From Pistricoccus aurantiacus (lineage in GTDB: Bacteria; Pseudomonadota; Gammaproteobacteria; Pseudomonadales; Halomonadaceae), in NCBI RefSeq assembly GCF_042682565.1, contig NZ_JBHUIC010000028.1: a stretch of DNA of 64,000 nt; one strand, written 5' to 3'. Each line of letters begins with the position of its first letter. Positions within the stretch are counted from its first letter, which is position 1. The position numbers were made by a program, and so were the translations under genes. The notes under the pieces are model-generated. The model saw nothing but the letters and a program-made list of their open reading frames with translations, had not been told where the DNA came from and ran no database searches. Positions 16,592 to 26,068 of this stretch are shown one piece after another.

Positions 16592-17419
16592 CTAGTCCTT
16601 CTGACTAAGCTCCTTTGCCATTGCTCGAGCGCGCCGCGCGCAGGCCGTCATTGCTTCACTGAAAGCCTGGCGCAGGCCCGCCTGCTCGAGACTTTCGATG
16701 GCTTGCTCCGTGGTGCCGCCGGGAGACATCACGTTGCGCTTGAGTTCAGCCGGTGTCAGGTCGCTTTTCCTGGCCATGCAGGCGGCGCCGTAGCCGGTCT
16801 GCAACGCCAGGCGCCGGGCGCTTTCCTCGCTTAGCCCAAGCTGCTGGCCTGCCTCGATCATGGCCTCGAACACCAGAAAGAAATAGGCGGGCCCGCTGCC
16901 GGAAATGGCGGTCACTGCTTCCAGCAGCGCTTCATCCTCGACCCATTCTACCAGCCCCACCGCCTCGAGCAGCTCGGTGGCAAGCTCGCGCTGGGTCTCG
17001 TCCACCCGGTCGTTGGCGAACAGGCCCGAGGCGCCGGCCCCCACCAGGGACGGCGTATTGGGCATGCAGCGAATCAGCGCCAGATCCCCCCCCAGCCAAT
17101 CTTCCAGGGTAGCGGCGTCGAGCCCCGCGGCGACGGACAAAATCAGCGGCTTGCGGGCCTGAACCGCGTCTCTTAGCTCGGCACAGACCTCCCGCATCAC
17201 CTGAGGCTTGACCGCCAGCACCACCACGTCCGCCTGAGCTACCGCGGCCGGGTTGTCCGTGGTGGTATTCAGGGCATATTGCCGCTCGAGGGTTTCGAGA
17301 CGCTCGAGGCTGCGAGCGGTGGCGGTAATCGCCCCGCGAGGATAGCCGCTTTCAATCATGCCGCCGAAGATGGCGCTTGCCATGTTACCGGCGCCGATGA
17401 AGGTGACGTGAGAGGTCAT
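16592..17419 (-). CDS. proC: Pyrroline-5-carboxylate reductase ProC
   Basis: Last step of proline synthesis, NADPH-dependent. 275 residues. N-terminal dinucleotide-binding motif IGAGNMASAIFGGM; conserved VVLAVKPQVM, RCMPNTPSLVGAG and the family signature ITAISGSGPAYFF; C-terminal MSPGGTTEQAIESLE. Proline is also a compatible solute, relevant for a halophile. Downstream of yggS by about 50 bases and upstream of yggT. Confidence 0.96.
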   Translation of the reverse strand: MTSHVTFIGAGNMASAIFGGMIESGYPRGAITATARSLERLETLERQYALNTTTDNPAAVAQADVVVLAVKPQVMREVCAELRDAVQARKPLILSVAAGLDAATLEDWLGGDLALIRCMPNTPSLVGAGASGLFANDRVDETQRELATELLEAVGLVEWVEDEALLEAVTAISGSGPAYFFLVFEAMIEAGQQLGLSEESARRLALQTGYGAACMARKSDLTPAELKRNVMSPGGTTEQAIESLEQAGLRQAFSEAMTACARRARAMAKELSQKD

Positions 17420-17468
17420 GACGATGGCACTCCGATTAATGGTTGAGATGGCTCGGTCGATAAACGCA

Positions 17469-18173
17469 TCAAGGCGCGCCGCGCTGGCCGAACAAGGCGG
17501 TGCCTACCCGCACCAGCGTGGCGCCTTCGGCGACGGCGGTCTCCAGGTCTGCGCTCATGCCCATGGAAAGCGTATCCAGAGGCGCCTGAGGAAAGCGCTC
17601 CCGCAGCGCTTCCAGAGCAGCTCGCAGCCGGGCGTAGGGCTTGCGCTGCTCGGCTGGCGTCTCGCTCGGCGCGGGAATCGTCATCAGGCCGCGCAGGGCC
17701 AGGCCGGGGAGTTCGACCACGCTGGCCGCCAGCGACTCCAGTTCGTCGAGGGTCACGCCGGACTTGCTGGGTTCATTGCTGATATTGACCTGCAGGCAAA
17801 CCTGCAGCGGCGGCAGGTAGTCGGGGCGCTGATCGGATAGCCGCCGGGCGATCTTTTCGCGCTCGATACTATGTACCCAGTGGAAGTGTTCCGCCACCTG
17901 GCGGGTCTTGTTGGACTGCAAGGGGCCGATGAAATGCCAGACGATATCGTCGAGATCCGTAAGGGAGGCCTGCTTGTCCAGGGCTTCCTGCACATAGTTC
18001 TCGCCAAAGTGGCGCTGGCCGAGGGCGTGGGCCTCGCGCAGCATGCTCGCGGGCTTGGTCTTGCCGACCGCCAGCAGCAGGGCGGCGTCCGGCGCGCGCC
18101 GGGCTTCATTCAGCGCCTGGCGCAGCCGCGCTTGAACCGCGAGGAAGGATTGGCAAAGTTCAGATTGTGACAT
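17469..18173 (-). CDS. yggS: PLP homeostasis protein YggS (PLPBP)
   Basis: 234 residues, single-domain alanine-racemase-like barrel that binds pyridoxal phosphate and controls its balance. The PLP lysine is in LLAVGKTKPASML; HFGENYVQEALDK, WHFIGPLQSNKTR, VNISNEPSKSG and LSMGMSADLETAV are family marks. Start chosen at MSQSEL (18173); ATG at 18185 is possible. Divergent from pilT with about 70 bases between, the same yggS/pilT arrangement as in Pseudomonas and E. coli. Confidence 0.94.
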   Translation of the reverse strand: MSQSELCQSFLAVQARLRQALNEARRAPDAALLLAVGKTKPASMLREAHALGQRHFGENYVQEALDKQASLTDLDDIVWHFIGPLQSNKTRQVAEHFHWVHSIEREKIARRLSDQRPDYLPPLQVCLQVNISNEPSKSGVTLDELESLAASVVELPGLALRGLMTIPAPSETPAEQRKPYARLRAALEALRERFPQAPLDTLSMGMSADLETAVAEGATLVRVGTALFGQRGAP

Positions 18174-18246
18174 ATTGTTACACATCTCACGTTTAAAGTT
18201 ACTGAGCTTGCCTGACACGATCGGGCTGGCCGAGCAGGGAAACCGC

Positions 18247-19281
18247 ATGGATATTACCGAACTGCTGGTGTTTTCGGCAAAAGAGAATGCCTCCGACCTG
18301 CACCTGTCCGCCGGGATGCCGCCGATGATCCGCGTCGATGGCGATATTCGGCGCCTCAGCGCGCCGGCAATGGACGACAGTGAAGTGCGCAAGTTGATTT
18401 ACGACATCATGGGGGATCGGCAGCGCAAGGACTATGAAGAATTCTTCGAAACCGATTTTTCTTTTGAAGTCCCCGGGATCTCGCGCTTCCGTGTCAACGC
18501 CTTCAATCACGGGCGCGGCGCCGGCGCGGTCTTTCGTACCATTCCCTCGGAAGTGCTCAGCATGGAGCGGCTGGGGCTGGGCTCGGCGTTCCGGCGCCTG
18601 GCGTCATTGCCTCGCGGGCTGGTGCTGGTCACCGGCCCTACCGGCTCCGGCAAGAGCACCACCCTGGCGGCAATGATCGACTATATCAACGATCACCGCC
18701 ACGACCACATACTGACCATCGAAGATCCGGTGGAATTCGTTCACGCGAGCAAGCGTTGCCTGATCAATCAGCGGGAAGTGCACCGGGATACCCTGGGCTT
18801 TGCCCCGGCGCTGCGCAGCGCCCTGCGGGAAGACCCGGACGTGATCCTCGTCGGCGAACTGCGTGACCTGGAAACCATTCGTCTGGCGTTGACCGCCGCG
18901 GAAACCGGACACCTGGTATTCGGCACCCTGCATACCACCTCTGCCGCCAAGACCATCGACCGTATCATCGACGTCTTCCCCGGTGACGAAAAGGCCATGG
19001 TGCGCTCCATGCTCTCGGAGTCCCTGCAAGGCGTCGTTGCCCAGACCCTGCTCAAGAAGATCGGCGGCGGGCGAGTGGCGGCCCACGAGATTCTGATAGC
19101 AACCCCGGCGATTCGCAACCTGATCCGCGAAGACAAGGTGGCGCAGATCTATTCCGCCATTCAGACCGGCGGCGGCCAGGGCATGCAGACCCTGGACTCC
19201 GCCTTGACCCGTCTGGTCAAGGAAGGGCTGGTGGACCGGGATGAAGCGCAGGCCAAGGCAAAAGGAGCGCTCGCGGCGTGA
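18247..19281 (+). CDS. pilT: Type IV pilus retraction ATPase PilT
   Basis: Hexameric ATPase that disassembles the pilus and powers twitching. 344 residues from MDITELLVF, the exact usual length. Walker A GPTGSGKST, Asp box TIEDPVEF, Walker B VILVGELRD, His box GHLVFGTLHT, and the retraction motif AIRNLIRE near the C-terminus. AGGGA precedes the ATG at 18247. GTGA overlap with pilU. Other pil genes are not in the window. Confidence 0.97.
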   Translation: MDITELLVFSAKENASDLHLSAGMPPMIRVDGDIRRLSAPAMDDSEVRKLIYDIMGDRQRKDYEEFFETDFSFEVPGISRFRVNAFNHGRGAGAVFRTIPSEVLSMERLGLGSAFRRLASLPRGLVLVTGPTGSGKSTTLAAMIDYINDHRHDHILTIEDPVEFVHASKRCLINQREVHRDTLGFAPALRSALREDPDVILVGELRDLETIRLALTAAETGHLVFGTLHTTSAAKTIDRIIDVFPGDEKAMVRSMLSESLQGVVAQTLLKKIGGGRVAAHEILIATPAIRNLIREDKVAQIYSAIQTGGGQGMQTLDSALTRLVKEGLVDRDEAQAKAKGALAA

Positions 19282-20495
19282 ACGATCATTCATTAGCTTT
19301 CCAATCCTCCTGGGAGCCGCAGCCGGAGATCACCGATCGTGCCGACGCGGAAGGTGCCCGGGAATGGCTTCATCAACTGCTGAGCACCGTCATCGAGCGC
19401 GAGGCCTCGGACCTCTTGATATCGATCAATGCGCCGCCGACGTTGAAAATGGCGGGACGCATGACGCCTTTGGGCGAAGCACCCTTGAGCCAGGCGCAGG
19501 TCAAGGCGTTGGTCAATGTCGCGCTCCCGGACAGCCAGCGGGAGCGGCTGCAGCGGGAGCAGGAAGCCAACTTCGCGCTGAGCGTGCCGCGGCTGGGTCG
19601 TTTTCGCGTCAGCGCCTTTCAGCAGCGCGGCCAGCCGGCGATGGTGCTGCGGCGAATTTCCTTCGATATTCCCACTCTGGAGTCGCTGGCGTTGCCGGCC
19701 TCCATAGGTGATCTGGTGACCATCAAGCGCGGGCTGGTGTTCGTGGTGGGGGGCACCGGCAGCGGCAAGTCCTCGACCCAGGCGGCGCTGATCCAGCAGC
19801 GTAACACCACCATCGGCGGTCATATCCTGTGTATCGAGGATCCCATCGAATATATCCACGCCCATCAGAACGCCATCATCAATCAGCGTGAGGTGGGGGT
19901 GGATACGGAATCCTTCGAGATCGCCCTCAAGAACACCCTGCGCCAGGCGCCGGATGTGATCATGATCGGCGAGGTGCGCTCCCAGGAAACCATGCAGCAT
20001 GCGCTTTCCTTCGCGGAAACCGGCCATCTGTGCCTGGCCACGCTACATGCCAACAACGCCAGCCAGGCGCTGGATCGCATCATCAACTTCTTTCCCGTGG
20101 AACGCCATCCCCAGGTCTGGCTCGATCTATCCCTGAACCTGCGAGCCATCGTCGCCCAGCAGCTGCTGCCGGCGATGGACGGCGGACGGCAGGTGGCGGT
20201 GGAGATCCTGCGCCACTCGCCCTTGATCGGCGACCTGATCCGCAAGGGCAAGGTGCCGGAGATCAAGGAGTTGATCGCCCGCTCCAACGACCTCGGCATG
20301 CAGACCTTCGACCAGTCCCTGTATCGGCTTTTCAGGAAAGGCCTCATCAGCGAGGACGTGGCCCTGGTGCACGCGGATTCCGCCAACGAGCTGCGCCTGA
20401 TGATTCAATTCGGCCAGGAGGGCGGCGAGGCGGCGAACCAGCTCAAGGAAAACCTGCGCCATTTGAGGCTGCAGGAAGACGGCGAGGGCTTTTAA
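19278..20495 (+). CDS. pilU: Type IV pilus retraction accessory ATPase PilU
   Basis: PilT-dependent second retraction ATPase. 405 residues; Walker A GGTGSGKSS, Asp box CIEDPIEYIHAH, Walker B VIMIGEVRS, GHLCLATLHANN, and LIRKGKVPEIKE replacing the AIRNLIRE motif of PilT. GTG start at 19278 with AAAGGAG ten bases upstream, overlapping the pilT stop as GTGA. A GF-ending glutamate-rich tail (residues 375-405) is typical of PilU. Confidence 0.95.
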   Translation: MNDHSLAFQSSWEPQPEITDRADAEGAREWLHQLLSTVIEREASDLLISINAPPTLKMAGRMTPLGEAPLSQAQVKALVNVALPDSQRERLQREQEANFALSVPRLGRFRVSAFQQRGQPAMVLRRISFDIPTLESLALPASIGDLVTIKRGLVFVVGGTGSGKSSTQAALIQQRNTTIGGHILCIEDPIEYIHAHQNAIINQREVGVDTESFEIALKNTLRQAPDVIMIGEVRSQETMQHALSFAETGHLCLATLHANNASQALDRIINFFPVERHPQVWLDLSLNLRAIVAQQLLPAMDGGRQVAVEILRHSPLIGDLIRKGKVPEIKELIARSNDLGMQTFDQSLYRLFRKGLISEDVALVHADSANELRLMIQFGQEGGEAANQLKENLRHLRLQEDGEGF

Positions 20496-21625
20496 GGTGC
20501 ATAGACGCCGCCTAAGACTCGCGGGCCTTTTGCGCCGGTCACCTCGGGAAGATTGCCGGGCAGATGGTCGAGTCGGCGTGCCGCCAGCCAGGCGAAGGCA
20601 CCGGCTTCCAGCCAGTCCGCAGGCCAGCCCAGAGTATCCGGCGAGATGATCTCCGTATCCGGCAGGTACCGCTTCAGACGGGTGACAAGGTCACGGTTGT
20701 GGGCGCCGCCGCCGCAGGGGTAGAGACGGCTGACTCCTGGCGCCTGAGCCGTTTCCTGGGCAAGTTCGATGCCACCGGCGATGCTCGCGGCGCTCAGTTC
20801 CGCCAGGGTGGCCTGCACGTCTCGAGGCCGCTCCCGGCCATCGAGCCGCGCGCCCAGCCAGTTCAGGTGAAAGACCTCGCGACCGGTGCTCTTGGGCGGA
20901 GGGCGATGAAAGAACGCCTCATCGAGCAGACGTTCGAGCAGCGCCGGAAGCACCTTGCCGGAAGCCGCCCACTGGCCGTCCCGATCAAAACGTCCTTCTT
21001 GATGACGCTGATACCAGGCGTCCAGCAGGACATTGGCCGGGCCGGTATCGAAGCCGATTACCCTGGCATCGCTCGCGCGTGGCGGCAGCAGAGTCAGGTT
21101 GGCGAAGCCGCCGAGGTTGAGCACCAGTTGCCAATCGTCATCGCTGCGAAACAGGGCGTCGTGAAAGGCAGGCGCCAGGGGCGCGGCCTGCCCGTTGGCG
21201 GCCAGATCCCGGCGGCGAAAATCCGCCACCACTCGGATACGGGTCAGTTCCGCCAGCAGGCTGGGGTTGTCCAACTGCCAGGTATAGGGCGGCGAGCCTG
21301 GCGTGTGGCCGAAGGGCGCGTGCTCGATGGTCTGGCCGTGACTGCCGAGGGCGCTTATGTGTTCCGCGGTCAGCTGCTGGGATTCGAGAAGGTCGTTTAC
21401 CGCTTGCGCCTGCAAACGGCAGAAGGCGTCTTCCGCCGCGGCGAGTTCCGCCAGGTCCACCTGGCGTGCGTGACATAGGTGCAAGAGCTGCCGGCGCAAC
21501 GCCTCCGGCATCGCCACCGCTCGGGTGGCCAGCAGGCGCGCGGGCCGGGAATCAACGATGTCCACCAGGGCGGCGTCGATGCCGTCCAGGCTGGTGCCGG
21601 ACATCAGTCCAATAAAGAGTGGCAT
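20492..21625 (-). CDS. anmK: Anhydro-N-acetylmuramic acid kinase AnmK
   Basis: Recycles peptidoglycan by cleaving and phosphorylating anhydro-MurNAc. 377 residues from MPLFIGLMSGTSLDGID, the family start; AAGGAA lies eight bases before. GSHGQTIEHAP, VLNLGGFANLTLLP, GFDTGPANVLLDAW and CGGGAHN are typical ASKHA-fold motifs. It overlaps the pilU end by four bases, tail to tail, and is divergent from tyrS, the anmK/tyrS neighbour pair of pseudomonads. Confidence 0.96.
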   Translation of the reverse strand: MPLFIGLMSGTSLDGIDAALVDIVDSRPARLLATRAVAMPEALRRQLLHLCHARQVDLAELAAAEDAFCRLQAQAVNDLLESQQLTAEHISALGSHGQTIEHAPFGHTPGSPPYTWQLDNPSLLAELTRIRVVADFRRRDLAANGQAAPLAPAFHDALFRSDDDWQLVLNLGGFANLTLLPPRASDARVIGFDTGPANVLLDAWYQRHQEGRFDRDGQWAASGKVLPALLERLLDEAFFHRPPPKSTGREVFHLNWLGARLDGRERPRDVQATLAELSAASIAGGIELAQETAQAPGVSRLYPCGGGAHNRDLVTRLKRYLPDTEIISPDTLGWPADWLEAGAFAWLAARRLDHLPGNLPEVTGAKGPRVLGGVYAP

Positions 21626-21747
21626 GGGTGTTTTCCTTGGATTCTGTCGGCCTGGATTCCGCTGCGTATCGCCGAACATGCTACCATCTTGGCCTGTTTT
21701 TCGATTCGTCCGGTTGAAATAGCGGCAGTGAAAGGAGAAAGATCAAG

Positions 21748-22944
21748 ATGACCGATGTTTCCAGTGCGCTGGCCCTGCTCGAGCGCGGAACCCATGAGAT
21801 TCTGCTGAAGGAGGAACTGGAGAAAAAGCTCGCTTCCGGGCGCAAGCTGCGTATCAAGGCGGGCTTCGACCCCACCGCGCCGGACCTGCATCTGGGCCAT
21901 AGCGTGCTGCTGACCAAGATGCGTCAGTTTCAGGACATGGGCCACGAGATCATCTTCCTGATAGGCGATTTCACCGGACGCATCGGTGATCCCAGCGGCA
22001 AGAACGTCACCCGCAAGCCGCTCAGCGAGGAAGAGGTCAAGGCCAACGCCCAGACCTATCGGGAGCAGGTGTTCAAGGTGCTGGACCCGGACAAGACCAT
22101 CGTCGCCTTCAATGCGGACTGGATGAACAAGTTGAGTGCCGCGGACCTGATCGAGCTGGCGGCGCAAAGCACCGTGGCGCGCATGCTCGAGCGGGACGAC
22201 TTCGAGAAGCGCTATCGTGCCAATCAGACCATCTCCATTCATGAATTCCTGTATCCATTGATTCAGGGCTACGACTCCGTGGCTCTGGAGGCGGACGTGG
22301 AACTCGGCGGTACGGACCAGAAATTCAACCTGCTGATGGGCCGGGAAATCCAGAAGCATTTCGGCCAGGAGTCCCAGGTCGTCATCACCATGCCGCTGCT
22401 GGAAGGCCTCGACGGCGTGCAGAAGATGTCCAAGTCCCTCGGCAACTACGTGGGTCTCGACGAACCGCCGGGAACGATGTTCCAGAAACTGGTGTCCATG
22501 CCGGATAGTTTGATCTGGCGCTACTTCGAGTTGCTCTCTCTCAAGTCGAACGAGGAAATCGCAGCACTCAGGCAGCGGGTGGAAGAGGGCGCCAATCCTC
22601 GGGACATCAAGATGGAACTGGCTCGAGAACTGATCACTCGCTATCACGGTGCCGAGGCCGCCGCCAATGCCCACAGATCCAGCGGCAATCGGCTGGCGGA
22701 AGGTGAACTGCCGGAGGATCTGCCGGAAATCGAGGTGGATTTCGACGGTGCCCAGGCGCCGATTGGCGCGGTGCTCAACCGCTCCGGGCTCGCCAACAAC
22801 AGCGCCCAGGCCAAGGACATGCTGAGCAATGGCCGGGTCAAGGTGGATGGCGAGGTGATTGCCCGGGATCATATGCTTGCAAGCGGTGAAAGCTACGTGA
22901 TTCAGGCGGGCAAGAAACGCTATGCTCGGGTGATCGTTCGCTAG
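21748..22944 (+). CDS. tyrS: Tyrosyl-tRNA synthetase
   Basis: Charges tRNA-Tyr. 398 residues, the shorter (TyrZ-like) class. HLGH in DLHLGHSVLL is the HIGH motif; KMSKS in GVQKMSKSLGNYVG is exact; LGGTDQKFNLLMGR binds tyrosine. The C-terminal S4 domain (about 335-398) ends RYARVIVR. GAAAGGAGAAAG precedes the ATG by about ten bases. Confidence 0.96.
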   Translation: MTDVSSALALLERGTHEILLKEELEKKLASGRKLRIKAGFDPTAPDLHLGHSVLLTKMRQFQDMGHEIIFLIGDFTGRIGDPSGKNVTRKPLSEEEVKANAQTYREQVFKVLDPDKTIVAFNADWMNKLSAADLIELAAQSTVARMLERDDFEKRYRANQTISIHEFLYPLIQGYDSVALEADVELGGTDQKFNLLMGREIQKHFGQESQVVITMPLLEGLDGVQKMSKSLGNYVGLDEPPGTMFQKLVSMPDSLIWRYFELLSLKSNEEIAALRQRVEEGANPRDIKMELARELITRYHGAEAAANAHRSSGNRLAEGELPEDLPEIEVDFDGAQAPIGAVLNRSGLANNSAQAKDMLSNGRVKVDGEVIARDHMLASGESYVIQAGKKRYARVIVR

Positions 22945-23055
22945 ACGTGATCGGGGCGTTGGCCAAGGGCTATGCCTGTGCCCGGCATGTGGTTATTCTG
23001 TATGAGGTTGTTGCCGCTGGTGCGGCGAAAAAGTTCATTGGTTAGGAGGACTCTT

Positions 23056-23511
23056 ATGCGATTCAGGACGTTACTGGCCGGTTCCGCCATGCTTGCCGCC
23101 TTGGCGGGATGCGCGACCGGCCAGATGGATGGACAGCCAGGCGAGGGCATGACGGCGGACGATGAGGTGACGACTTATCAGGGCACGCTGCCTTGCCGGA
23201 ACTGCGCCGGTATCGACCTCAACGTGCAGCTGGAAGGTACCGAGCAGAGCCCGGCGGAGGAGCGAACCTTCGACCTGACCGCGAAATACCGCGAGCATCC
23301 ACAGAATCCGCCGGCGGAAAACTACGCGGGCCAGTGGGAAGTGCTCAATGGCACCGCCACGGATCCCCAGGCTACCGTGTATGAACTGACCCCGGACAAC
23401 GAAGGTCAGATCTACTACTTCATGAAGCTCAACCAGAACACTCTCGAGCTGATCGACCCGCAGCGTCGACGCTTCCAGAACGGCGAAATGCTGCAACTCA
23501 AGCGCCAGTAA
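23056..23511 (+). CDS. NlpE-like outer-membrane lipoprotein
   Basis: 151 residues with a lipobox LAALAGC (Cys17). The mature part has TYQGTLPCRNCAGIDLNV, the CxxC-containing segment of the NlpE N-terminal domain, which senses copper/surface stress for the Cpx system in E. coli. The C-terminal domain of E. coli NlpE is missing, so it is an NlpE-N-only protein. AGGAGGA lies six bases before the ATG at 23056; an upstream in-frame extension is rejected. A strong terminator follows. Confidence 0.82.
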   Translation: MRFRTLLAGSAMLAALAGCATGQMDGQPGEGMTADDEVTTYQGTLPCRNCAGIDLNVQLEGTEQSPAEERTFDLTAKYREHPQNPPAENYAGQWEVLNGTATDPQATVYELTPDNEGQIYYFMKLNQNTLELIDPQRRRFQNGEMLQLKRQ

Positions 23512-23530
23512 GCGTACGGGAAATCGATAG

Positions 23531-23555
23531 AGGCGGCCGCGAGCCGCCTTTGCGC
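23531..23555 (+). terminator. Rho-independent terminator after nlpE-like gene
   Basis: AGGCGGC CGCGA GCCGCCT forms a 7-bp GC-rich stem with a five-base loop, followed by TTGCGCTTTC. Lies 20 bases after the stop codon. Confidence 0.7.
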
Positions 23556-23613
23556 TTTCTGAGCGGCAGGAAAAGTCGTTAATATTTGAATCACTCAGTC
23601 GGGAATCCAATTC

Positions 23614-24987
23614 ATGGCCAAGGCGAAAAGCGCCTTCGTATGCACCGAATGTGGGGCGGAATATCGCAAGTGGCAGGGCCAGTGCACGGGCTGCGGGGAA
23701 TGGAATACCCTGAGCGAGGTACGCCTGACGCCGGCGCGACCGGGAGCGTCATCCGGTGCCGGACGCAGCGGCTATGCCGGCGGCGTCTCTTCTCGGGAGG
23801 TGGTCGACCTGTCGGCGGTGGATCTCACCGAAGTGCCGCGTTTTTCTTCCACCTTCGGCGAGTTCGATCGAGTGCTGGGGGGCGGCCTGGTGCCGGGCTC
23901 CGCGGTACTGTTGGGGGGCAATCCCGGGGCGGGCAAGTCTACCCTGCTGCTGCAGACCGCCTGCAAGCTGGCGCAGAGCAAGCAGGCGCTCTACGTCACC
24001 GGGGAGGAATCCCTTTCCCAGGTGGCCATGCGCGCTCACCGGCTGCAGCTGCCCACCCAAGGGTTAAAGATGCTCGCGGAGACCAGCGTCGAGACCATTC
24101 TCGGGGTGGCGGAGCGGGAGCGCCCGGCAGTGCTGATCATCGATTCCATCCAGACCATGCACCTGGAGGATATCGCCTCGGCCCCCGGCGGCGTCGCCCA
24201 GGTACGGGAATCCGCCGCGGCGTTGACCCGCTTTGCCAAGCAGACCAACACGGTGCTGCTGCTGGTGGGTCACGTCACCAAGGACGGCACCCTGGCCGGA
24301 CCCAAGGTACTCGAACACATGATCGATGCCTCGCTCTTGCTGGAAGGTGGAGCGGACTCCCGCTTTCGCACCCTGCGCGGTCAGAAGAACCGCTTCGGCG
24401 CAGTCAACGAGCTGGGCGTCTTTGCCATGCTCGAGCACGGACTGAAGGAAGTGAAGAATCCCAGCGCCATCTTTCTGTCTCGCTCCGAGGAACAAAGCCC
24501 GGGCAGCCTGGTAATGGTGGTCTGGGAGGGCACCCGGCCGATTCTCGTCGAGGTGCAGGCGCTGCTCGACGAGTCCGCCTTGGGCAACCCCCGGCGGGTG
24601 GCGGTGGGGCTCGACCATAATCGTCTGGCCATGCTCCTGGCGGTGTTGCACCGTCACGGTGGACTCTTCACCGGCGACCAGGACGTGTTTCTCAACGTGG
24701 TGGGGGGCGTCAAGGTACTGGAGACCAGTGCCGACCTGGCGGTGCTGCTGGCGGTGGTTTCCAGCCTGCAGGCACGGCCCTTGCCCAAGGAACTGGTGGT
24801 GTTCGGCGAAGTGGGGCTAGCCGGAGAGATTCGCCCGGTGCCCAGCGGTCAGGAACGTATCGTCGAGGCCGCCAAGCACGGTTTCACCCGTGCCATCGTA
24901 CCTAAAAGCAACGCGCCCAAGCAGGCGCCGAAGGGCATGGAAGTGATTGCGGTGACCAAGCTTTCCGAGGCCTTGGAAGCGCTCTGA
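23614..24987 (+). CDS. radA: DNA repair protein RadA
   Basis: RecA-like ATPase that drives branch migration in recombination. 457 residues: zinc finger CTECGAEYRKWQGQCTGC, Walker A GGNPGAGKST, RadA motif KNRFGAVNELGVF and a Lon-protease-like C-terminal domain (from about residue 290) with GEVGLAGEIRPV. Normal length. Follows a terminator, so likely has its own promoter in 23560-23613. Confidence 0.97.
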   Translation: MAKAKSAFVCTECGAEYRKWQGQCTGCGEWNTLSEVRLTPARPGASSGAGRSGYAGGVSSREVVDLSAVDLTEVPRFSSTFGEFDRVLGGGLVPGSAVLLGGNPGAGKSTLLLQTACKLAQSKQALYVTGEESLSQVAMRAHRLQLPTQGLKMLAETSVETILGVAERERPAVLIIDSIQTMHLEDIASAPGGVAQVRESAAALTRFAKQTNTVLLLVGHVTKDGTLAGPKVLEHMIDASLLLEGGADSRFRTLRGQKNRFGAVNELGVFAMLEHGLKEVKNPSAIFLSRSEEQSPGSLVMVVWEGTRPILVEVQALLDESALGNPRRVAVGLDHNRLAMLLAVLHRHGGLFTGDQDVFLNVVGGVKVLETSADLAVLLAVVSSLQARPLPKELVVFGEVGLAGEIRPVPSGQERIVEAAKHGFTRAIVPKSNAPKQAPKGMEVIAVTKLSEALEAL

Positions 24988-25030
24988 GCCCTGTATAATC
25001 AACTTTCCGACAATTCCCGAGGAGAACGCG

Positions 25031-26068
25031 ATGGGCGCCATTCGCCTGACTCAATACAGTCACGGAGCCGGCTGCGGCTGCAAGATCGCCCCGGATGTGC
25101 TCGATGGCATCCTGGCCAAGGCCGGTCCGGGAGCGACCAATCGCCGGCTGATCGTCGGCAACCAGGGTCGCGAGGATGCGGCGGTCTTTGATCTGGAAGA
25201 CGGCCGGGGCATGATCGCCACCACGGATTTCTTCATGCCCATCGTCGACGATCCCTTCGATTTCGGGCGCATCGCTGCCACCAACGCCATCAGCGATGTC
25301 TATGCCATGGGCGGCACCCCGGTCATGGCTCTGGGCATCCTCGGCTGGCCCCTGGACAAGCTCTCCGCGGAGATCGCCGGGGACGTGGTGGCCGGCGCCC
25401 AGGCGGTGTGCCGAGAGCTGGGTCTGGCCCTGGCGGGGGGGCACTCCATCGACGCTCCGGAGCCGATCTTCGGCCTGGCGGTCAACGGTCTCGTCGAGCT
25501 CGAGCATCTCAAGCTCAACAAGGGCGCCCAGGCAGGGGATCTGCTCTATCTGACCAAGCCGCTTGGGGTGGGCATGCTGACTACCGCGGAGAAGAAGGGC
25601 CTGATCGAGCCGGGTCATCAGAACCTGGCTCGGGAAACCATGCTGGTCGCCAACAAGATCGGCGTCGAGCTGGCCAGAATCAAGGGAGTGCATGCCATGA
25701 CGGATGTGACCGGCTTCGGCCTGGCGGGGCACCTGAGCGAAGTCTGCAGCGCCAGCGGCGTGGCAGCGCGGCTCGATTTCAAGCGTCTGCCGCGGTTGGC
25801 GGAAGCGGAAGCCTACCGGCGCAGAGGCGCGGTGCCCGGCGGTACCGAGCGCAATCGCCAGGCCCTGGGCAAGGCGCTGCCGGCGATGGACGAAGCTCAT
25901 TGGCAGTGGCTCTGCGACCCCCAGACCTCCGGCGGGCTTCTGTGCAGCGTGCATCCTTCCTGGGCGGACGACGTGGAGCGAGTCGGTCGCGACTACGGTG
26001 TCGATCTTCTGCCCTGCGGGGAGATCGTCGCCGCCAAGGGAGAGGTTCTGATCGAGGTGCGGGGGTGA
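25031..26068 (+). CDS. selD: Selenide, water dikinase SelD
   Basis: Makes selenophosphate from selenide and ATP. 345 residues. The catalytic position is Cys in GAGCGCKIAP (not selenocysteine), with the conserved lysine two residues later; GNQGREDAAVF, TTDFFMPIVDDPFDFGRIAA and TGFGLAGHL are typical. GGAG lies nine bases before the ATG. GTGA overlap with mnmH shows a dedicated selD-mnmH operon for tRNA 2-selenouridine. Confidence 0.97.
   Translation: MGAIRLTQYSHGAGCGCKIAPDVLDGILAKAGPGATNRRLIVGNQGREDAAVFDLEDGRGMIATTDFFMPIVDDPFDFGRIAATNAISDVYAMGGTPVMALGILGWPLDKLSAEIAGDVVAGAQAVCRELGLALAGGHSIDAPEPIFGLAVNGLVELEHLKLNKGAQAGDLLYLTKPLGVGMLTTAEKKGLIEPGHQNLARETMLVANKIGVELARIKGVHAMTDVTGFGLAGHLSEVCSASGVAARLDFKRLPRLAEAEAYRRRGAVPGGTERNRQALGKALPAMDEAHWQWLCDPQTSGGLLCSVHPSWADDVERVGRDYGVDLLPCGEIVAAKGEVLIEVRG

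Noticed and set aside
25408..26064. Extension of mnmH to 584 residues
   Set aside because: It is an out-of-frame reading of selD; the GTG at 26065 overlapping the selD stop fits the family start.
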